In this document: positions 34,992 through 43,366 of the stretch, one piece after another
How the letters are laid out: every line of letters begins with the position of its first letter
How positions within the stretch are numbered: the first letter of the stretch is position 1
Made by a program: the position numbers and the translations under genes
NCBI GenBank assembly: GCA_903938445.1
Contig: CAJADG010000039.1
Location: forward strand, 1-64,000
Length of the DNA: 64,000 nucleotides
Reading direction: 5' to 3'
Source of the DNA: an uncultured Bacteroidota bacterium
GTDB taxonomy: Bacteria > Bacteroidota > Bacteroidia > Chitinophagales > Chitinophagaceae
Notes under the pieces: generated by a model
What the model saw: only the letters and a program-made list of their open reading frames with translations
Database searches by the model: none
Told to the model about the DNA's origin: nothing

Positions 34992-35498
34992 CTATTCAGC
35001 AGCAGGAGTTTCCTCAGCAGCAGCTTCTGCAGCTGGCGCTTCTGGAGCAGCTTCTTCAGCTACCACTTCAGCAACTGGCTCAGCAACTTTCTTTACAACT
35101 GGTACGTACACTTTTTTAGCAGCTTGTGCTTTTTTGTGCGCATCATTTTTAGAAGCTACTTGTGACTCATGCTCAGCATACCAAGTTTGGAACTTAGCCA
35201 TTGCAGTTGCATCATCAAATAAGCCTAATTTAACACCACGCAATAAGTGTTTCAAATAAAGAACACCTTTGAATGATAAAATTCTGTGAACGGTGTCAGT
35301 AGGTTGAGCACCTTTGTTTAACCACTCTAACGCTTTTTGACGATCTAATTCGATTGTCGCAGGAACTGTTAAAGGATTGTAAGTACCAATTTTTTGGATG
35401 AATTTACCATCTCTTGGTGCGCGTCCGTCGGCCACTACTATAAAGTAGAAAGGTCTTTTTTTACTACCATGACGCTGTAGTCTGATCTTTACTGCCAT
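34992..35498 (-). CDS. rpsP: 30S ribosomal protein bS16
   Basis: 168-residue ribosomal protein. Residues 1-85 are the conserved bS16 core ([31 protein letters not shown] is contiguous at the N-terminus). The remainder is a lineage-type extension, first a Lys/Ala region and then an acidic Ala/Glu/Pro tail ending in TPAAE. bS16 is usually about 80-90 residues, so the tail doubles its size. ATG at 35498 is the only start compatible with the core. It has its own promoter and terminator. Confidence 0.96.
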   Translation of the reverse strand: MAVKIRLQRHGSKKRPFYFIVVADGRAPRDGKFIQKIGTYNPLTVPATIELDRQKALEWLNKGAQPTDTVHRILSFKGVLYLKHLLRGVKLGLFDDATAMAKFQTWYAEHESQVASKNDAHKKAQAAKKVYVPVVKKVAEPVAEVVAEEAAPEAPAAEAAAEETPAAE

Positions 35499-35541
35499 TT
35501 TAAATAGAAATTTATAGGCGTTAACAAATAAGGTTGAGCTG

Positions 35542-35573
35542 CAAATATAAGACAACCCTTTGAATTTACCCAA
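35542..35573 (-). promoter_or_regulatory. rpsP promoter (TTG-N21-TATATTTG)
   Basis: On the minus strand, TTG (35573-35571) and TATATTTG (35549-35542) are 21 bp apart, within the Bacteroidota range. The leader to the ATG at 35498 is about 40 nt, longer than at most other promoters in this window. Confidence 0.65.
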
Positions 35574-35659
35574 CAAAATGGGTCCAAAATGGTAGTCAAA
35601 ATTAAAAAAAGGTCAAAAAAGTACTGAAAATCAATTAAATACAAGCCATGAAGAAATGA

Positions 35660-36988
35660 TTATCTTTTCATGCCCGGCATTTTACTCATCATTGCTGACC
35701 CCATGGGACCATTCATCATTTTCATCATTTGCTTCATTTGATCAAACTGCTTGATAAAGGCATTGATCTCTCCAATATTTTTTCCAGAACCATTCGCAAT
35801 TCTTTGCTTGCGACTTGGCGTTAATAAATCAGGATTTCGTCTTTCCAAAACGGTCATGGATTGTATGATTGCTTCCACACCTTTAAATGCATCGTCTTTA
35901 ATATCTACATCTTTTAAGCTCTTTCCCATACCAGGAATCATTCCCATCAAATCTTTCAAATTCCCCATCTTTTTAATTTGCTGAATCTGTGTTAAAAAGT
36001 CTTCGAAATCAAATTGATTTTTACGAATTTTCTTTTCTAATTTTTTAGCAGCTTCTTCATCATATTGTGCTTGTGCTTTTTCAACTAAGGAAGTAATATC
36101 CCCCATTCCCAAAATTCTTTGGGCCATACGTTCAGGATAAAAAACATCCAAGGTGTCCATTTTTTCACCGCTGCTCATAAACTTAATTGGCTTATTCACA
36201 GTGTACTTAATACTTAATGCAGCACCGCCTCTTGTATCACCATCTAACTTAGTTAAAACAACTCCAGTAAAATCCAAGCGTTCATTAAAAGCCTTTGCTG
36301 TATTGACTGCATCCTGCCCTGTCATGGAGTCTACAACAAATAAAATTTCTTGAGGATTGATTGCAGACTTAATGTTTGCAACCTCAGTCATCATTACTTC
36401 ATCTACTGCTAAACGACCTGCAGTATCTATAATAATTACATTTTTATTATTTTGTTTTGCATAAGTAATTGCATTTTGTGCAATGGATACTGCATCTTTA
36501 TTTTCTCTCTCTACAAAAATATCTACACCAATTTGTTCGGCTAATACTGTTAATTGATCCATTGCAGCTGGACGATAAATATCCGCAGCAACTAGCAATG
36601 GCGATTTTTTTTGTGTCTTTAAATAATTAGCTAGTTTTCCTGAAAAAGTAGTTTTACCAGAACCTTGTAACCCTGCTACTAATATGATGGTTGGATTTCC
36701 ATTTAAACTTAATGGAGTAGCTTCTGCACCCATTAATGCAGTTAATTCATCCTGTACAATTTTAACCATTAACTGGCCTGGACTAATCGCATTAATTACC
36801 TTTTCTCCAATTGCTTTTTCTTTAATACTATCTGTAAATTCTTTGGCAATTTTAAAGTTCACATCGGCATCTAACAATGCTTTTCTGATGTCTTTTAAAG
36901 TATTGGCAACATTCAAATCATTAATTCGCGACTGACCTCTCAGGTGTTTGAACGCTGACTCCAATTTTTCACTAAGGCTATTAAACAT
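35660..36988 (-). CDS. ffh: Signal recognition particle protein Ffh
   Basis: 442-residue SRP GTPase that delivers nascent membrane and secreted proteins to FtsY. It has an N domain (about 1-90), a G domain with LQGSGKTTF, DTAGR and TKLDGDTRGG, and a methionine-rich M domain (about 300-442) that binds SRP RNA and signal sequences. The C-terminus is strongly Met-rich (MKQMMKMMNGPMGSAMMSK). Its -7 box TATCTTTG ends 19 nt upstream. Confidence 0.97.
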   Translation of the reverse strand: MFNSLSEKLESAFKHLRGQSRINDLNVANTLKDIRKALLDADVNFKIAKEFTDSIKEKAIGEKVINAISPGQLMVKIVQDELTALMGAEATPLSLNGNPTIILVAGLQGSGKTTFSGKLANYLKTQKKSPLLVAADIYRPAAMDQLTVLAEQIGVDIFVERENKDAVSIAQNAITYAKQNNKNVIIIDTAGRLAVDEVMMTEVANIKSAINPQEILFVVDSMTGQDAVNTAKAFNERLDFTGVVLTKLDGDTRGGAALSIKYTVNKPIKFMSSGEKMDTLDVFYPERMAQRILGMGDITSLVEKAQAQYDEEAAKKLEKKIRKNQFDFEDFLTQIQQIKKMGNLKDLMGMIPGMGKSLKDVDIKDDAFKGVEAIIQSMTVLERRNPDLLTPSRKQRIANGSGKNIGEINAFIKQFDQMKQMMKMMNGPMGSAMMSKMPGMKR

Positions 36989-37007
36989 ATTTCATCATTA
37001 AGGAAGG

Positions 37008-37015
37008 CAAAGATA
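37008..37015 (-). promoter_or_regulatory. -7 box of ffh
   Basis: TATCTTTG on the minus strand, a full match to TAnnTTTG, ends 19 nt before the ffh ATG at 36988. The nearest TTG upstream is 25 bp away, slightly beyond the usual range. Confidence 0.55.
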
Positions 37016-37218
37016 AGTCAGGGTTACGATAAAATATTTTCAAATGCATAACTAATTTAAGTATTTGATAATCAATGATTTAAATAGCAATATAAAGATT
37101 GCTTTATACTAATTGGCAGTTTGTTAACGAATAAACAATGAAAAATACTTGGAAGCTTGTCTTTAATTATTATTATTGCACCTAACGAACTACAAAAAAA
37201 GAGGTTATCGCGTTATTT

Positions 37219-37602
37219 ATGAGTAAGAAGCAATTATTTACATTAGAGTTTCCAGTGAGATGTTCACCAGGTATATTATTTGAATTCCTTTCAACTGCTT
37301 CTGGCTTACAGGAGTGGTTTGCTGATAAAGTAGATGAGTGGGAAAATGTATTCAGTTTTTCATGGAATGGAGGAGTGCCTGATAAGGCCGAAATTCTTGA
37401 CCAAGAGGAAGATAAGTTTATACGCTTTAGATGGTTACACAGCGAAAAAAATGAATATTTTGAATTCAGCGTTGAAAAAACAGAAATCTCAAATCAAACC
37501 GTTTTGATTATCAAAGATTTTGCTGAGAAAAACGAAATCAAGGATCAAAGTCAACTTTGGGGATATCAGGTAAAAGACCTTTTTCATAGAATAGGAAGCT
37601 AG
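37219..37602 (+). CDS. START-like (SRPBCC) domain protein
   Basis: 127-residue single-domain protein of the START-like/AHSA1-related superfamily common in Bacteroidota. Visible features are the N-terminal strand LFTLEFPVRCSPGILFEFLS, the conserved GLQEWFADKVDEW segment, and the final helix WGYQVKDLFHRIGS. Such proteins bind hydrophobic ligands; none is known for this group. It is the first gene of a tight plus-strand run and precedes the LptF/G gene by 10 nt, so a link to envelope lipid handling is possible but only inferred. Confidence 0.85.
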   Translation: MSKKQLFTLEFPVRCSPGILFEFLSTASGLQEWFADKVDEWENVFSFSWNGGVPDKAEILDQEEDKFIRFRWLHSEKNEYFEFSVEKTEISNQTVLIIKDFAEKNEIKDQSQLWGYQVKDLFHRIGS

Positions 37603-37612
37603 TTGTAACAAC

Positions 37613-39040
37613 TTGTTCAAAAAATTAGACATACTAATACTAAAGGCATTCATTGGGCCTTTCTTGGCAGCACTTACTATATCTACATTTGTGCTGACGA
37701 TGCAATTCTTTTGGCTTTACATCGACGATTTAGTGGGCAAAGGATTGGACTTATTTACTATCCTTGAACTTATCGGACTTGTCTCAGTAAGCACTTTCAC
37801 CACTGCATTGCCATTAGCATTACTTTTTTCATCCATTATGACTTTTGGAAATTTAGGAGAAAGTTTTGAATTAATTGCCATTAAAGCAGCAGGTATTCCT
37901 TTGGTTAGATTTATGCGCCCCTTATTTATTTTCGCCATTTTCTTATCCGGTGTTGCATTCTTATTTGCCAATAATATAATTCCTGTTACACAAATGAAAC
38001 TAAGTTCTCTTAAATATGAGATCATTGTTTCAAAACCTGCATTGGATATTAAAGAAGGTGTTTTTTATGATAAGATTGATGGATATGTTATTAAATTAGG
38101 AAAGAAAGAGTCTAACGATAGTGTCATTCGAAACATTGTCATTTTTGAAAAGAAATTTAATCTGCAAGACAATATGATCATTGCAGAATCAGGCGTGATG
38201 AGGGTTTCAAAGGATAAGAAATTTTTAGAGTTCATCATGTATAATGGATGGAGATATCAAGAAAGGGGATTAAAAAATACCACTAACACTGAATTTACAA
38301 GACTACATTTTAAAGAATATAAGAAGGTTTTCAACCTAAGTAGTTTTCAAATGAATAAAGGGAATGATAATATTTATGATCCCAAAATGCTGAGTATTAG
38401 ACAACTTAGTTATGCAATTGACTCTTTGCAAAACAAGGATAGTTTTTATGTAAAAAAAACGAATTTAGAAGTCATGCCTTACATGAAGTTCATGAAATAT
38501 AAAGACAGTGCTGCTGTTTTTGCTTCTTTAAAAAATACACCAAGCATTCAAAATTTTAATGCCATTTTACCCGATTCACTTTCTGGTAATATATTAGAGT
38601 CATTGGGCTACCAGTTTACCTCGATCATTAACAATATTCAAAGCATTAAAGAAACTTTTAAATCTAATGCATCAGCAGGTGCCTATCATGCGATAGAATG
38701 GCATCGCAAATTCACCTTATCTTTTGCATGTATTGTATTGTTTTTAATTGGAGCTCCATTGGGATCTATTATACGAAAAGGAGGACTTGGAACACCTTTA
38801 GTACTCGCCATCGTATTTTTTGTAATCTTTTTCTTGTTGAACAATTTTGGAGAAAAATTTGCCAAATCAGGCGAGTGGACCGTCTATAAAGGAATGTGGT
38901 TATCGTCTAGCATTTTGATCCCAGTAGGCTTATTTCTTACCTATAAAGCAATGCGTGATTCACAGCTTTTTAATCAGGAATTTTACTATAGGCTTTTACA
39001 GCCAATTAAAGTAACTTTACAGAAGTACTTTAAAAAATAA
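37613..39040 (+). CDS. LptF/LptG-family lipopolysaccharide export permease
   Basis: 475-residue YjgP/YjgQ-family permease. LptF/LptG with LptB extract lipopolysaccharide from the inner membrane. Three N-terminal helices (about 12-35, 55-80, 100-125), a large periplasmic domain (about 130-375) and three C-terminal helices (about 380-460) with GAPLGSIIRKGGLG are visible. The start is TTG at 37613, 10 nt after the previous stop; no upstream in-frame ATG fits. The periplasmic domain is longer than in enterobacterial LptF. No lptB or lptC nearby. Confidence 0.9.
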   Translation: MFKKLDILILKAFIGPFLAALTISTFVLTMQFFWLYIDDLVGKGLDLFTILELIGLVSVSTFTTALPLALLFSSIMTFGNLGESFELIAIKAAGIPLVRFMRPLFIFAIFLSGVAFLFANNIIPVTQMKLSSLKYEIIVSKPALDIKEGVFYDKIDGYVIKLGKKESNDSVIRNIVIFEKKFNLQDNMIIAESGVMRVSKDKKFLEFIMYNGWRYQERGLKNTTNTEFTRLHFKEYKKVFNLSSFQMNKGNDNIYDPKMLSIRQLSYAIDSLQNKDSFYVKKTNLEVMPYMKFMKYKDSAAVFASLKNTPSIQNFNAILPDSLSGNILESLGYQFTSIINNIQSIKETFKSNASAGAYHAIEWHRKFTLSFACIVLFLIGAPLGSIIRKGGLGTPLVLAIVFFVIFFLLNNFGEKFAKSGEWTVYKGMWLSSSILIPVGLFLTYKAMRDSQLFNQEFYYRLLQPIKVTLQKYFKK

Positions 39041-39044
39041 TATT

Positions 39045-39785
39045 ATGGAAAGTTCAAATCAAAGTCGTCGCCAATTTTTAACTAAAACTGGCAAAGCGGG
39101 TATTGCCTTAGCTACCCTTCCAATAATCACAAAAATAACTCCTGCTTCATTTGTAGCAGTGAATGAATATCAACAACAGCCCTTACCCTATGCGTACAAT
39201 GCACTCGAGCCCTACATTGATGCATTAACAATGGAAATTCATTATACGAAGCATGCCGCTACTTATGCAAAAAATTTAGCAGATGCCTGTGTTGCAGAAA
39301 AAGTAGATACTACTTCTACTTCCTTAGTTACCCTTTTGAAGAATATTTCAAAGTATAGTCCAAAAATGCGTAACAATGCAGGTGGACATTATAATCATGA
39401 ATTCTTTTGGCAACTTATGAAGCCAGCACCAAGTGTTGCACCAGTAGGCGCATTGGCAGAGGCAATCAACAAATCATTTGGATCCTTTGCAGATTTTCAA
39501 AAAGCATTTGGTGAAGCAGCAAAAACTAGATTTGGTAGTGGATGGGCATGGTTGCTCATTAAGAAAGATGGTAGTTTGGCAGTTAGCTCAACAGCAAACC
39601 AAGATAATCCTTTAATGGATATAGCGGAAGTACAAGGAAATCCATTAATTGGTTTGGACGTATGGGAACATGCCTACTATTTAAAATATCAAAATAAACG
39701 TCCAGACTATATTAACAACTGGTGGAATTTAGTGAACTGGGAATTTGTTCAAAAAAGATATGCCGAGGCAATGGTAAGCAAATAG
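39045..39785 (+). CDS. Superoxide dismutase, Fe/Mn family, with Tat signal
   Basis: 246-residue superoxide dismutase. Metal ligands fit the family as His66 (EIHYTKH), His117 (HYNHEFFW), Asp205 and His209 (DVWEHAYY). Gln186 in ANQDNP is at the position typical of Mn enzymes. The N-terminus SRRQFLTKTGKAGIALATLP is a twin-arginine signal (Arg8-Arg9), so the enzyme is predicted to be exported folded with its metal. It starts 4 nt after the LptF/G gene. A periplasmic dismutase next to an envelope gene suggests defence against external superoxide. Confidence 0.94.
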   Translation: MESSNQSRRQFLTKTGKAGIALATLPIITKITPASFVAVNEYQQQPLPYAYNALEPYIDALTMEIHYTKHAATYAKNLADACVAEKVDTTSTSLVTLLKNISKYSPKMRNNAGGHYNHEFFWQLMKPAPSVAPVGALAEAINKSFGSFADFQKAFGEAAKTRFGSGWAWLLIKKDGSLAVSSTANQDNPLMDIAEVQGNPLIGLDVWEHAYYLKYQNKRPDYINNWWNLVNWEFVQKRYAEAMVSK

Positions 39786-39824
39786 ATTTGGCACAATCAA
39801 CTGATTATTTTTCAATTTCACCCA

Positions 39825-40808
39825 GTGCATAATTCTAAACAAAATTTAAGAATACAATATACCTTAACAGGACTTTCTATCATTGTATTTATCTTAAAAA
39901 TTACTGCGTTCTTTATCACACATTCTTTGTCAGTATTATCTGACACTTTAGAGAGTGTGGTTAATATAATTGCAACTTTGGTTGGCTCCTATAGTTTGTA
40001 TATAGCAGCCAAACCCAAGGATAAGGATCATCCTTATGGGCATGGTAAAGCAGAATTTATTTCATCAGCATTTCAAGGTACTTTAATTATTGTAGTGGGT
40101 TGTTTAATTATTTATGAATCCATCGATAGCTTTATTCATCCTGGCACACTTCATAATTTAGGAAATGGATTCTGGTTGTTAATCTTAATCGCAATCGTCA
40201 ATATTTCTACTGCACTATTTGTAATGCGCATGGGTAAAAAGAATAATTCTTTAGCATTGGTTACCAGTGGTAAATTATTTTTAATCGATTTTTTTACCAC
40301 AATTACAGTTGCAGTTGGATTAATCATTTTAATGATAACAAAGGTTCAAAAAGTAGATTCAATTATCGCAATACTTTTAGGAACATGGGTAGTATATGAT
40401 GGATACAAAATACTTAGAGCATCCCTTGCAGGCATTATGGATGAGGCAGATATGGCGCTTTTGGAAAATGTAATTGCCGAAATCAATAAAAACCGAAATG
40501 ACAATTGGATTGACTTACATAATTTACGCGTAATTAAATACGGACCTTTATTACATATTGATTGTCATTTAACCATGCCTTGGTATTTAAACGTACACGA
40601 AGCGCATTTAGTGATGGATCAATTTACTGATTTAATTAAAAGCAAATTTGGCGATAGTGTTGAATTTTTTATACATACTGATGGCTGTATGCCATTTAGT
40701 TGTGCAATTTGTAATTTAGCAGATTGCGATAAAAGACAGCACTCGTTCAAGCAACAATTAGAATGGAATATGGAGAATGTTTTGTCTAATAACAAACATC
40801 AATTATAA
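39825..40808 (+). CDS. Cation diffusion facilitator family transporter
   Basis: 327-residue CDF-family metal exporter with six predicted helices and a cytoplasmic C-terminal domain (about 210-290). The motif KDKDHPYGHGKAEFIS after helix 2 is characteristic. In helix 2 the metal site reads D40-x3-S44. In helix 5 the usual HxxxD is LxxxD (Leu151, Asp155). The protein ends with a cysteine-rich segment C288-x4-C293-x2-C296-x4-C301. The start appears to be GTG at 39825. The metal is uncertain; a thiol tail suggests Zn, Fe or a softer ion. It overlaps the longest reading of the next gene but not its ATG. Confidence 0.9.
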   Translation: MHNSKQNLRIQYTLTGLSIIVFILKITAFFITHSLSVLSDTLESVVNIIATLVGSYSLYIAAKPKDKDHPYGHGKAEFISSAFQGTLIIVVGCLIIYESIDSFIHPGTLHNLGNGFWLLILIAIVNISTALFVMRMGKKNNSLALVTSGKLFLIDFFTTITVAVGLIILMITKVQKVDSIIAILLGTWVVYDGYKILRASLAGIMDEADMALLENVIAEINKNRNDNWIDLHNLRVIKYGPLLHIDCHLTMPWYLNVHEAHLVMDQFTDLIKSKFGDSVEFFIHTDGCMPFSCAICNLADCDKRQHSFKQQLEWNMENVLSNNKHQL

Positions 40809-40830
40809 AATATATAAAAAAATAAAAAGT

Positions 40831-42201
40831 ATGAATAGTTGGAAACAATTTCAAGAAGAAAATAAGGATCGTTTTTTAAACGAACTATTGGATTTATTAA
40901 GAATCCCTAGTGTGAGTGCAAAAAGTGAAAATAAAGAAGACATGTTAACCTGCGCAAAAGCAGTAGAAAAATCATTGCAAGAAGCAGGTGCACAAACAAC
41001 TAAAATTTATGAAACCGAGGGTCACCCCATTGTGTATGGTGAACTAATTGTAGATCCTAGTTTCCCAACCGTATTGGTTTATGGGCATTACGATGTACAA
41101 CCAGCTGAACCACTAGAGCTTTGGAAAAGTGGTCCATTTGATCCAACTATCATTGATGGCAAAATATTTGCGCGCGGATCATGCGATGATAAGGGTCAAT
41201 TTTATATGCATGTAAAAGCATTAGAAATAATGACTAAGACAAATTCATTATGTACGAATATTAAATTTATCATAGAGGGTGAGGAGGAAATTGGAAGCCC
41301 TAACCTTGCCACTTTTGTGAAAGCACATCATGACTTATTAAAGGCAGATGTAATTTTAATTAGTGACACTGCGATGATCAGTATGGACACGCCTTCAATA
41401 GATATTGGCGTAAGAGGTTTAAGTTATATAGAAGTAGAAGTAACGGGTCCAAACCGTGATTTACATAGTGGTGTATATGGTGGTGCAGTGGCGAATCCCA
41501 TCACTATTTTATCCAAAATGATTGCATCTTGTCACGATGAAAATAATCACATCACTATACCAGGTTTTTATGATGATGTGGTAGAATCTACCGAGGCAGA
41601 AAGAAAGAAAATGGCCGAAGCTCCTTTTGATTTAAAAGAATGGTCAACAGATTTAGGTATCAAAGAAGTGTGGGGTGAAAAAGGATATAGCACTAACGAG
41701 CGCACTGGCATTAGACCTACTTTAGAAGTAAATGGAATTTGGGGTGGATATACTGGAGAGGGCGCTAAAACAGTGTTGCCTTCAAAAGCATTTGCAAAAA
41801 TTTCTTGCCGATTGGTACCTCATCAATCTTCTGCAAAAATTACAGAAATGGTGCTTGCACATTTCAAAAAAAATGCACCACCCAATGTTACCGTAGAAGC
41901 TTTTGAACATCATGGAGGCGAACCTTATATGACACCTATAGATTCTCATGAATATAAAAGTGCAGCAAAAGCAATAGCAACTACTTTTGGAAAAGAACCA
42001 ATTCCAGTAAGAGGTGGCGGCAGTATTCCTATTTGTGCTTTGTTTGAAAAAGAATTAGGATTGAAAATTGTATTTATGGGATTCGGTTTAGATAGTGATA
42101 ATTTACATAGCCCTAATGAAAAATACGATATCGCTAACTTTTATAAAGGCATTGAAACCATCCCCTATTTTCATAAATACTTTGCAGAAAAAAATGCATA
42201 A
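40831..42201 (+). CDS. M20-family dipeptidase
   Basis: 456-residue zinc peptidase of the M20 family (dipeptidase/CNDP-like). Metal-site motifs are YGHYDVQP (first His/Asp), RGSCDDKGQ (bridging Asp), EGEEEIGSPN (catalytic Glu and metal Glu), and a late HSPNEKYD. A dimerisation/lid domain is inserted from about 200 to 320. ATG at 40831 gives the family N-terminus; the longer reading overlaps the CDF gene. No signal peptide, so it acts in the cytoplasm on small peptides. Confidence 0.93.
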   Translation: MNSWKQFQEENKDRFLNELLDLLRIPSVSAKSENKEDMLTCAKAVEKSLQEAGAQTTKIYETEGHPIVYGELIVDPSFPTVLVYGHYDVQPAEPLELWKSGPFDPTIIDGKIFARGSCDDKGQFYMHVKALEIMTKTNSLCTNIKFIIEGEEEIGSPNLATFVKAHHDLLKADVILISDTAMISMDTPSIDIGVRGLSYIEVEVTGPNRDLHSGVYGGAVANPITILSKMIASCHDENNHITIPGFYDDVVESTEAERKKMAEAPFDLKEWSTDLGIKEVWGEKGYSTNERTGIRPTLEVNGIWGGYTGEGAKTVLPSKAFAKISCRLVPHQSSAKITEMVLAHFKKNAPPNVTVEAFEHHGGEPYMTPIDSHEYKSAAKAIATTFGKEPIPVRGGGSIPICALFEKELGLKIVFMGFGLDSDNLHSPNEKYDIANFYKGIETIPYFHKYFAEKNA

Positions 42202-42204
42202 TGC

Positions 42205-42600
42205 ATGAAAGAAGCAACTGAGAAAAAAGAAAAAGTAAGGCTTGATAAATATCTTTGGTCCATTCGTGTTTTTAAAACAAGAAGCCAAGCTACTGAAGCC
42301 ATTGACAAAGGGCGCGTGAAATTAAAAGGTGAAAACGTGAAAGCTTCCAGAGCAGTGGTAGTTGGAGATATTTATGACGCCAAAACTGAACATAAAAACT
42401 GGACCATTAAGGTGACACAAATTTTAGAATCTCGCATGGCTTATGCCGAAGCGATTAAATATTACGAAGACCTTACCCCTGTTGAAGAACTTGAAAGAGT
42501 TAGGCAAGTAGCGGCTACCTTCCAAACTGGTAAGCGTTTAAGTAAAATTGGACGCCCTACAAAAAAGAACAGAAGAGATTTGGGGGAGTTTTTGGATTAA
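42205..42600 (+). CDS. RNA-binding S4 domain protein (Hsp15-like)
   Basis: 131-residue protein with one S4 domain at about 10-70 (VRLDKYLWSIRVFKTRSQATEAIDKGRVKLKG), the hallmark of Hsp15, which binds 50S subunits carrying stalled nascent chains. A basic C-terminal tail (GRPTKKNRRDLGEF) matches the family. It starts 3 nt after the M20 peptidase gene. Its TAA stop forms part of the -7 box of trmD. Confidence 0.9.
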   Translation: MKEATEKKEKVRLDKYLWSIRVFKTRSQATEAIDKGRVKLKGENVKASRAVVVGDIYDAKTEHKNWTIKVTQILESRMAYAEAIKYYEDLTPVEELERVRQVAATFQTGKRLSKIGRPTKKNRRDLGEFLD

Positions 42601-42605
42601 CTTTG
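42598..42605 (+). promoter_or_regulatory. -7 box of trmD overlapping the upstream stop codon
   Basis: TAACTTTG matches TAnnTTTG and its first three bases are the stop codon of the S4-domain gene. It ends 4 nt before the trmD ATG at 42610. A TTG lies 15 bp upstream, a little closer than usual. Predicts a leaderless trmD transcript in addition to any readthrough from upstream. Confidence 0.5.
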
Positions 42606-42609
42606 CATT

Positions 42610-43290
42610 ATGACCATTGAGATATTAACTGTTTTACCCGAACTATTGACTAGCCCATTTGAGCATAGCATTATGAAGCGTGCTCAGGAAAGAGGACACT
42701 TAACCATTAAGCTGCACCAATTAAGGAAATGGGCAATTAATAAACATGGTCAGGTGGACGACTATCAATATGGCGGAGGCGCAGGTATGGTTATTATGTG
42801 TGAACCCCTTTCCAATGCTATTGATGAATTACAACAGGAAGGTAAATTTGATGAAATCATTTTTGTAACGCCAGACGGCAAAACCTTTGATCAAAAAGAG
42901 GCCAATACACTTTCTATTAAAAATCGTATACTAATTATTTGCGGCCATTATAAAGGAATTGATCAACGTATACGCGACCTTTATGTTACCAAAGAAATTT
43001 CTATTGGAGACTATGTTTTAAGTGGTGGTGAACTTGCAGCAGCAATTATTGTAGATTCAGTAGGCCGATTAATACCAGGTGTTTTAAACGATGAAACCTC
43101 GGCACTTACCGATTCATTTCAAGATAATTTATTAGCTCCACCCGTATACTCCAGACCTGCCAATTTTAGAGGACTCGAAGTACCGCCGGTATTGCTAACT
43201 GGGGATCCAAAGAAAGTAGGCATTTGGCGTCAGGAACAGGCGGTTGCACGTACCAAAGAGCGTAGACCTGATATTCTAAGTAAGGATTAA
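42610..43290 (+). CDS. trmD: tRNA (guanine-N1)-methyltransferase TrmD
   Basis: 226-residue SPOUT enzyme that methylates G37 of tRNAs with a G at position 36, preventing +1 frameshifts. Trefoil-knot motifs are visible: YQYGGGAGMVIMCEPL, the SAM-binding ICGHYKGIDQR and ISIGDYVLSGGELAA. Length is usual. It is the last gene of the 37-43 kb plus-strand run and is separated from its common partners rpsP and rimM. Confidence 0.97.
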   Translation: MTIEILTVLPELLTSPFEHSIMKRAQERGHLTIKLHQLRKWAINKHGQVDDYQYGGGAGMVIMCEPLSNAIDELQQEGKFDEIIFVTPDGKTFDQKEANTLSIKNRILIICGHYKGIDQRIRDLYVTKEISIGDYVLSGGELAAAIIVDSVGRLIPGVLNDETSALTDSFQDNLLAPPVYSRPANFRGLEVPPVLLTGDPKKVGIWRQEQAVARTKERRPDILSKD

Positions 43291-43312
43291 GCCGTTTATA
43301 TATTTTTTTAGT

Positions 43313-43331
43313 GTTTTTTGTTACAAAAAAC
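43313..43331. repeat. A/T-rich inverted repeat between trmD and the DUF5916 gene
   Basis: GTTTTTTG-TTA-CAAAAAAC, an 8-bp perfect stem with a 3-nt loop. It could be a weak transcription terminator, but it is not followed by a clear T-run on the plus strand. Confidence 0.4.
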
Positions 43332-43366
43332 GAGTCTAATCGTTTCATGTAGGATATTTGCAACCT

